Part shown: piece after piece, positions 33,908 through 38,838 of the stretch
How positions within the stretch are numbered: the first letter of the stretch is position 1
Layout: each line of letters opens with the position of its first letter
Notes under the pieces: generated by a model
Told to the model about the DNA's origin: nothing
Databases searched by the model: none
The model's input: only the letters and a program-made list of their open reading frames with translations
NCBI GenBank assembly: GCA_903821875.1
Contig: CAIJMU010000052.1
Coordinates: forward strand, 1 to 38,838
DNA length: 38,838 nt
From: an uncultured Spirochaetota bacterium
Lineage (GTDB): Bacteria > Spirochaetota > Spirochaetia > Treponematales > Rectinemataceae
Reading direction: 5' to 3'
Position numbers and translations under genes: made by a program

Positions 33908-35775
33908 AATGGGACAACCGGACCATACGCTTCGCGCTGGCGATCGCGGCCATCTCCAGCTTCGCCATCGTTATCCTCTTCCGCTACGGCATCCTTGCGT
34001 CCCAGGTCGGAGGCACGGGTCCGCAGATCCCCGAGACGGGAGAGCGGGGAACCATCTCAGACCGCAATGGCCGGGTGCTGGCTATGGATTCCCCCCTGTA
34101 CAACATCGCCATCTGGAGACCTGAAACGGACCAGGAGGCCTTTCCCGTCGAGGTAAGACGCCTGGCCGAGCTCCTTGGAATGGAAAGCGAGGATATCCTT
34201 GCGCGCTGGAAGAACGGTAGCAGCAACTTTTTCTACCTCAAGAAGCGGGTGGTTCCCCAGCTCGCGCGGGCCATCCAGGGCGCCAAGGCCGACGGAGCCT
34301 TTTCCGGGGTAGTGGTGGAAAAGGTTGCCGGACGCTTCTACCCTGAAAAGCGCCTCGGCTCGCACCTCGTCGGCTTTGTCGGAGACGCCAACCGGGGACT
34401 GGCAGGCATTGAGCTCAAATACGATGGCGACCTCAGGCCGCCCAGAAGCCGTCCTGGAGACAAGGCAACCCTGGGCAATTCCATCATCCTCACCATCGAC
34501 GCCAACCTCCAGTTTGCCCTCGAGGAGGTGGCCCGGAAGGCCCAGGTCTCGACCAAGGCCCAGGCAGTCATCCTCCTGGCGGGCGATGCCCGGAATGGAG
34601 AGATCCTTGCCTACGTAGCCATCCCTGATTTCGACCCCAATGAGTACTTCAGTTTTCCCGATACAGCCTGGTACGACTGGGCGGCCGTTTCACACTATGA
34701 GCCCGGCTCGGTCTTCAAGGTCTTTTCCATGGCCTCGGCCCTCGACCTCGGGGCGATCGACCGGAATACCTCCTTCACCTGCGGCGGGGCCTATCGTCGG
34801 ACGACCCCCGGCGGCGAGACGATTACGATAAAGTGCCTCTCCGACCACGGAGTTGTGAACATGACGGGCATCCTCGAATATTCCTGCAATTCCGGCGCTG
34901 GACAGGCAGCAGACAGGGCCGCCTCGGTTGACTTCTACAACAAGCTCATCGATTTCGGTTTTGGAGAACGGAGCGGTGTCACCCTGCCCTCCGAGAGCCC
35001 GGGTAGTCTCCGTTCGCCGGAGGGCTGGTCCCTCCGGTCGAAGCCGACGATCGCGATGGGACAGGAGATCTTTGTCACTGCCACCCAGATGCTCGCTGCG
35101 GCTACAGCCATCGCTGACGGTGGACTCCTCTTGAAGCCGACTGTCGTCCGAAGTGTCATCAAGCCTGACGGAGCGACTGCCTGGGAGTTCCAACCGACTG
35201 TGGTCAGGAGAACGATCTCCAAGGAAACCTCGAAAACGATACTGGCTGCGATGGAAGCAGGGTCTGGCATCAAGGGCACAGGATACCGGGCCAAGGTCGA
35301 TGACATCAGGATGGCAGTCAAGACCGGAACAGCCCAGATGATCGACCAAACCAGCAGGCGCTATTCAGACACCGACTTCATCGCAAGTACCCTCGCGATC
35401 TTCCCGGTCGAGGACCCTCGTATTGTCTTGTATGGTGCCATCGTCAAGCCGGAGGGGGAAACCTTTGGCGGCCGCATAGCCGCGCCGATGATCCGCGAGG
35501 CTGCAGAGGCCATTCTTGAGCAGGAGGACATCCTCCGGGGGAACAGTCAGGTCATCACGCATTCAGGCACCATCAACCTTCCTCGACTTTCCTCTGTCGC
35601 CATTGGTTCGACGATGCCCGATTTGATTGGCACACCGAAGAAACTCCTCCTGGGCCTCCTTTTACGGGATGACCTCAGGGTAAGGATCGAGGGTGATGGT
35701 TACGTAGTTCGCCAGACTCCGGAACCTGGGAGCCCGGTCGAATCTGGAATGGAAATCATGCTGGAGCTGAAATGA
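33904..35775 (+). CDS. ftsI: FtsI-type penicillin-binding transpeptidase with C-terminal PASTA domain
   Basis: A 623-residue class B PBP that cross-links septal or lateral peptidoglycan. It has an N-terminal TM helix (about 10-27) and a dimerisation domain with RGTISDRNGRVLA. The transpeptidase domain has S269-xx-K272 (EPGSVFKVF), S327-C-N329 and K473-T-G475 (VKTGTAQ). A PASTA-like tail (about 575-623: MPDLIGTPKKLL, EPGSPVESG) suggests muropeptide sensing. ATG 33904 overlaps the lepB stop, and its stop overlaps the third Maf-like start. The choice between FtsI and a paralogous elongation PBP cannot be made from sequence alone. Confidence 0.9.
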   Translation: MKWDNRTIRFALAIAAISSFAIVILFRYGILASQVGGTGPQIPETGERGTISDRNGRVLAMDSPLYNIAIWRPETDQEAFPVEVRRLAELLGMESEDILARWKNGSSNFFYLKKRVVPQLARAIQGAKADGAFSGVVVEKVAGRFYPEKRLGSHLVGFVGDANRGLAGIELKYDGDLRPPRSRPGDKATLGNSIILTIDANLQFALEEVARKAQVSTKAQAVILLAGDARNGEILAYVAIPDFDPNEYFSFPDTAWYDWAAVSHYEPGSVFKVFSMASALDLGAIDRNTSFTCGGAYRRTTPGGETITIKCLSDHGVVNMTGILEYSCNSGAGQAADRAASVDFYNKLIDFGFGERSGVTLPSESPGSLRSPEGWSLRSKPTIAMGQEIFVTATQMLAAATAIADGGLLLKPTVVRSVIKPDGATAWEFQPTVVRRTISKETSKTILAAMEAGSGIKGTGYRAKVDDIRMAVKTGTAQMIDQTSRRYSDTDFIASTLAIFPVEDPRIVLYGAIVKPEGETFGGRIAAPMIREAAEAILEQEDILRGNSQVITHSGTINLPRLSSVAIGSTMPDLIGTPKKLLLGLLLRDDLRVRIEGDGYVVRQTPEPGSPVESGMEIMLELK

Positions 35776-37577
35776 GCGGGGATGGGTCTGGAGGCTGGCT
35801 CGCACGCAACCTCATGGAGCTTTCCCAGGTCCAGCCCGCCCTTGCCTCCTTTCTTGCGACCACGGAGCCTGAAGCCTGGCTATGCTCAGCGGCTGCTTCA
35901 GGGGACCTGACGGCGCGGCACGAAGGCAAGCTTCTCCATTCCGCCCGCGATCCACGGAACGAGGCCGCGCGCCTTGTCGCCGCTGCGCTTCCGGGCGGGG
36001 CAGACACGGCGGTCATCCTCGGTGCGGGCCTGGGCTACGCCATCGAAGCAGCCTTCGAGCTGCCCGGCATTGAGCGGGTGATCCTCTGCGAAGCCCTCCC
36101 CCAGCGGATAGTCGCAACCCTCGACGCCCGCGACCTTTCGTCCATCCTGTCGCGCGAAAGCCTGTCCTATGTCGCCGGCGGCGATCCGGGCGCCATCCTG
36201 GCCGCACTCGAGGACACGGGAGCGCGGATCGCCGGTCTGGTAGGGCAGCGCGCCCTCGAGACAGGCGCCGAACCCTGGTACGCCGCAGTCCGCGCTGCCT
36301 TCGAGCGTTTCGCGGCAAAAGAGAGCATCAACGAAAATACCGTCAAGCGCTTCGGCCGCCTCTGGGTGCGGAACATCGCCCGGAACTCGGTGGCAGCAGC
36401 CGCCTTCCACGGCATCCAGGGCCTCGCAAGCCGCTTCGCGGGCTTCCCAGCCCTTGTACTTGCCGCAGGTCCAAGCCTCGACGAGGTCCTCAGCCATATC
36501 CAGGACCTCAGGCAGCGCTGCCTCATCGTGGCAGTCGACACCTCCCTGCGCAGCCTTCTCGCCCGCGGCGTGGAACCGGATTTTGTGCTCGTAGTCGATC
36601 CCCAGTACTGGAACTGGCGACACGTGGCCGACCTCGAATGGAGGACTTCCTACCTCGTCACGGAGCCAGCTGTCTGGCCCCCTGCGCTCCGATGCAGATT
36701 CAAGAGCGCCTTTGTGGCAGCCTCTGTCTTTCCACTGGGAAGGGCCCTTTTCCCCGGCGACCGGGGGGCCCTCGGAGCCGGGGGATCGGTGGCTACAAGC
36801 GCCTGGGACTTTGCCCGACACATTGGCGCAGGGACGATCTACATGGCTGGCCTCGATCTCGGCTACCCGGTGGGTCATACCCATGCCCGGGCGAGCCTCT
36901 TCGAGCAGCGGGCTATCGCCGCTGGGTCCCGCCTCCATCCCTCATCGACGACGCAGGCTGCCGCAGTCTTTGCCATCCCGACGCAGGCAGCGAAGGCCAA
37001 TGACGGAGGCAGCATCCTCACCGATGCACGGATGACCCTCTACGCCTGGTGGTTCGAAGCTCGCCTTGCCAGACGCGAAAGCCCGCCAACCCGCACGCTC
37101 TCGCAAAGGGGATTGGCCATTCCCGGCATGGCACTTTCCGGAATCGAGGCCCTGCTTGAGCTTCCACCCAGAAGAAACGAGCTGGATGCCATCCTCCACG
37201 AAATCGGAGTGAGCGCAGCTTCAACTCCCCAGGGCCTGGCTTCAGCCCTCCCGGAGCTCATCTCCTCGCTCTCCGAAATCGAACAGAGGGCGCGCAAGGG
37301 AGCAGAGGCAGCCGAAGCCTGGCTTTCCCGGGGTTCCAGCGCCAGAGGGGGGCCAGGATTGCTGGCCATCCTCGATGAGGTCGATGCCTTTCTCCGCGAC
37401 TCGGCCGCCCGCGATGTGGTGGGATTTCTCCTGCCCTCGCTCCGAAGCCTGTTTTCGAGGGCTCCTACAAGCTTCGAGGAAAGCGTAGCCAATTCAGCCT
37501 CACTGTACCACCACATCGTAGACTCGGCGCACGAGCACCTCGAGTTGTTCAGTCCCGAAACAGCCCTGGAGGGCTGA
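35772..37577 (+). CDS. Maf/MptE-like (DUF115) protein, paralog 3
   Basis: A 601-residue member of the same family as the genes at 4067 and 5686, encoded 28 kb away. It has the N-terminal motif LHSARDPRNEAARL, a Rossmann-like strand (TAVILGAGLGYAIEAA), a DUF115 core beginning LAAGPSLDEVL, then GVEPDFVLVVDPQYWNW and MAGLDLGYPVGHTHARAS. A helical C-terminal region follows. The start ATG 35772 overlaps the ftsI stop (ATGA), so it is translated with lepB and ftsI. This unusual linkage to wall enzymes is noted in the findings. It could modify flagellin or another exported protein; the substrate is unknown. Confidence 0.82.
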   Translation: MSGDGSGGWLARNLMELSQVQPALASFLATTEPEAWLCSAAASGDLTARHEGKLLHSARDPRNEAARLVAAALPGGADTAVILGAGLGYAIEAAFELPGIERVILCEALPQRIVATLDARDLSSILSRESLSYVAGGDPGAILAALEDTGARIAGLVGQRALETGAEPWYAAVRAAFERFAAKESINENTVKRFGRLWVRNIARNSVAAAAFHGIQGLASRFAGFPALVLAAGPSLDEVLSHIQDLRQRCLIVAVDTSLRSLLARGVEPDFVLVVDPQYWNWRHVADLEWRTSYLVTEPAVWPPALRCRFKSAFVAASVFPLGRALFPGDRGALGAGGSVATSAWDFARHIGAGTIYMAGLDLGYPVGHTHARASLFEQRAIAAGSRLHPSSTTQAAAVFAIPTQAAKANDGGSILTDARMTLYAWWFEARLARRESPPTRTLSQRGLAIPGMALSGIEALLELPPRRNELDAILHEIGVSAASTPQGLASALPELISSLSEIEQRARKGAEAAEAWLSRGSSARGGPGLLAILDEVDAFLRDSAARDVVGFLLPSLRSLFSRAPTSFEESVANSASLYHHIVDSAHEHLELFSPETALEG

Positions 37578-37651
37578 AAACGCCGAAAAGCATGGAAAGC
37601 CCTCAATCCACGCCCAGTCCTGCCGACAATTTTCCTGAGGGAAACCTCGCC

Positions 37652-37690
37652 AACGGTATGCACCCTGACGTCCAGGCATACCGTTTTTTT
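37652..37690 (+). terminator. strong intrinsic terminator after the lepB-ftsI-maf3 operon
   Basis: AACGGTATGC (37652-37661) pairs perfectly over ten bases with GCATACCGTT (37676-37685), followed by a run of T (37684-37690). Confidence 0.85.
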
Positions 37691-37729
37691 ATTGCCCAAA
37701 TCCTTATTGCATAACAACCTAATTTTCGT

Positions 37730-37749
37730 GTAGCCAAATACGTAGCCAA
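37730..37749 (+). repeat. direct repeats just upstream of the integrase
   Basis: GTAGCCAA occurs twice, at 37730-37737 and 37742-37749, spaced by four bases. The larger CGTAGCCAATTC (37741-37752) also appears once inside the maf3 gene at 37484-37495. Such repeats may be integrase arm sites or part of an attachment site. Confidence 0.4.
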
Positions 37750-37782
37750 TTCGATATACTCTTTGCCATCGAGGAGGCCCGT

Positions 37783-38838
37783 ATGCCCCGTACCAAGGAA
37801 GTCTTCACGATCTATCCCCGGAAGCTAAAAAATGGCAAGACCGTCTACTACTACCGGACCTATGACGAAAGCGGCGAGCGAACCACAGGAAGGACTACCA
37901 ATAGGACAACTCCTGCTGCCGCTAGAAATTACGTCATGGGTCTCTATCGGGATGGCACGCTCATCCCGAAGAAAAATGAAACGTTCGATAGCTTTACGGA
38001 GAATTTCTGGGTTTGGGGGAAATGCCGCTATATCGCGCGCTGCAATACGATGGGCAAGAAGTCTATCTCGAAGGAGCATGCCCATATCGAGCGAGGATAT
38101 TTAGAGAATCATGTCAGGCCATGGTTCGGCAAAAAGGCTCTTACTTCAATCACAACCAAGGTCGTAGAGGATTTTGTCATCGACCTCAAGAATAACACTG
38201 CGCTTGCTGACGCTACGATAAACCATCTTCTCAAGATCGTGAAAATCGCTTTCTCTGAGGCGCTCCGGGAAAAATTGGTATATGAGAATCCGACCAAGGA
38301 TATCTCCTACCTCAAGGCCAGCAGCAAAGAGCGCGGGATTCTCAATGTCGAAGAGGTCAAGAAACTTTTCGCGTCTGAGACTATGGCTGCGGTGTGGGGT
38401 GGCGACAAAGTCACATATGCCTTCAACCTATTCGCAGCTTCCACCGGAGTCCGGCGCGGGGAGATCCTGGGCTTGCTCAATAAGTATCTCCACAAGGAAT
38501 ATGTCGAGATAGCCCATTCGTGGGGCATCATCACTGGAATCAAAGAGACAACTAAGACAAAAGAGGCTCGGTTTGTCCCCATCAGTCCTATTGTTTCCAA
38601 GGTCTTGCATGAGATTTCCCAGGGAGGTCCCGAGGCTTACCTTTTCTCACTGGATGGTGGCCAATCCAATTATCCCGCCATGGCTGTCCACACCAAGCTT
38701 TACAAGGCTTTGGGAAATATCGGGATCGACACGGATGAACGCACAGCTCGCAATATCACGTTTCATTCCTGGAGGCATTTCTTCAACACCCTTTGTCTCG
38801 CGCGAAACATCTCCACGAACAAGGTTCAGGCGGTTACG
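37783..38838 (+). CDS. tyrosine recombinase / phage-type integrase (3' end outside window)
   Basis: A gene starting at ATG 37783 with GGAGG five bases ahead, open through the right edge (352 codons visible). It has a short N-terminal arm-binding segment (about 1-60), a core-binding SAM-like domain (about 67-175) and the catalytic domain. The latter has R224 in STGVRRGEILGL, a probable Lys in the hairpin TTKTKEARFVP, and H328-xx-R331 in FHSWRHFF. The nucleophile Tyr lies beyond the window. GC content is visibly lower than in the rest of the window, and codon use is less biased. It is probably the integrase of a prophage or genomic island inserted downstream of the maf3 operon. Confidence 0.92.
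   Translation, partial: MPRTKEVFTIYPRKLKNGKTVYYYRTYDESGERTTGRTTNRTTPAAARNYVMGLYRDGTLIPKKNETFDSFTENFWVWGKCRYIARCNTMGKKSISKEHAHIERGYLENHVRPWFGKKALTSITTKVVEDFVIDLKNNTALADATINHLLKIVKIAFSEALREKLVYENPTKDISYLKASSKERGILNVEEVKKLFASETMAAVWGGDKVTYAFNLFAASTGVRRGEILGLLNKYLHKEYVEIAHSWGIITGIKETTKTKEARFVPISPIVSKVLHEISQGGPEAYLFSLDGGQSNYPAMAVHTKLYKALGNIGIDTDERTARNITFHSWRHFFNTLCLARNISTNKVQAVT

Overview
The window looks like chromosomal DNA from a GC-rich spirochaete, probably a Treponema/Spirochaeta relative (order Spirochaetales). This is an inference, because no rRNA or tRNA gene was seen to anchor the taxonomy. It rests on three Maf/MptE-like (DUF115) flagellin-modification-type proteins, several lipoproteins with relaxed lipoboxes, a RarA ATPase fused to a second domain, and very acidic low-complexity proteins of a kind I associate with treponemes. 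By eye the GC content is about 60%, dropping clearly at the right end where a tyrosine integrase marks foreign DNA.

Left part (1-7.4 kb): the tail of an unidentified gene, a divergent FtsB/DivIC-like protein, then a tight four-gene run (986-7383) of a very acidic protein, a small unknown protein and two Maf/MptE-like proteins. From 7.4 to 14.6 kb: a minus-strand pair (lipoprotein with an HExxH metallopeptidase motif and a nucleotidyltransferase-like protein), then a plus-strand run with an unknown protein, an outer-membrane barrel, a lipoprotein and the RarA fusion. An AT-rich, repeat-bearing gap separates this from a degenerate HAD-like gene and folC.

Middle (17-25.7 kb): a DUF445-like membrane protein and an SH3-type lipoprotein on minus; a small barrel and a caspase-like lipoprotein on plus; MutT-type Nudix, PC4-like and TM2/winged-helix proteins on minus; asnS and a D,D-carboxypeptidase on plus. 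The minus-strand run 24.8-28.0 kb reads iscR, nifS, nifU and a MutY-like glycosylase without an Fe-S cluster. It has a promoter and a palindromic operator in front of iscR, so it is probably an autoregulated Fe-S assembly operon.

Right part (28.1-38.8 kb): a membrane CNNM/CBS protein whose C-terminus is a PTS EIIA domain, an alpha/beta hydrolase, a group-2 type sigma factor, a 41-residue membrane peptide gene, and an M23/LysM peptidase. Divergent from these is lepB-ftsI-maf3, with start/stop overlaps, closed by a strong intrinsic terminator. About 100 bases further on is a lower-GC tyrosine integrase, cut by the window end, which suggests the left edge of an integrated element.

Recurring themes are envelope and cell-wall biogenesis (FtsB-like, FtsI, LepB, carboxypeptidase, M23 peptidase), surface lipoproteins and barrels, oxidative-damage and Fe-S maintenance, and probable flagellin or surface-protein modification. 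No system stood out as unambiguously new. The best candidates are the CNNM-EIIA fusion, the Maf operons, and the lipoprotein zincin and caspase modules.
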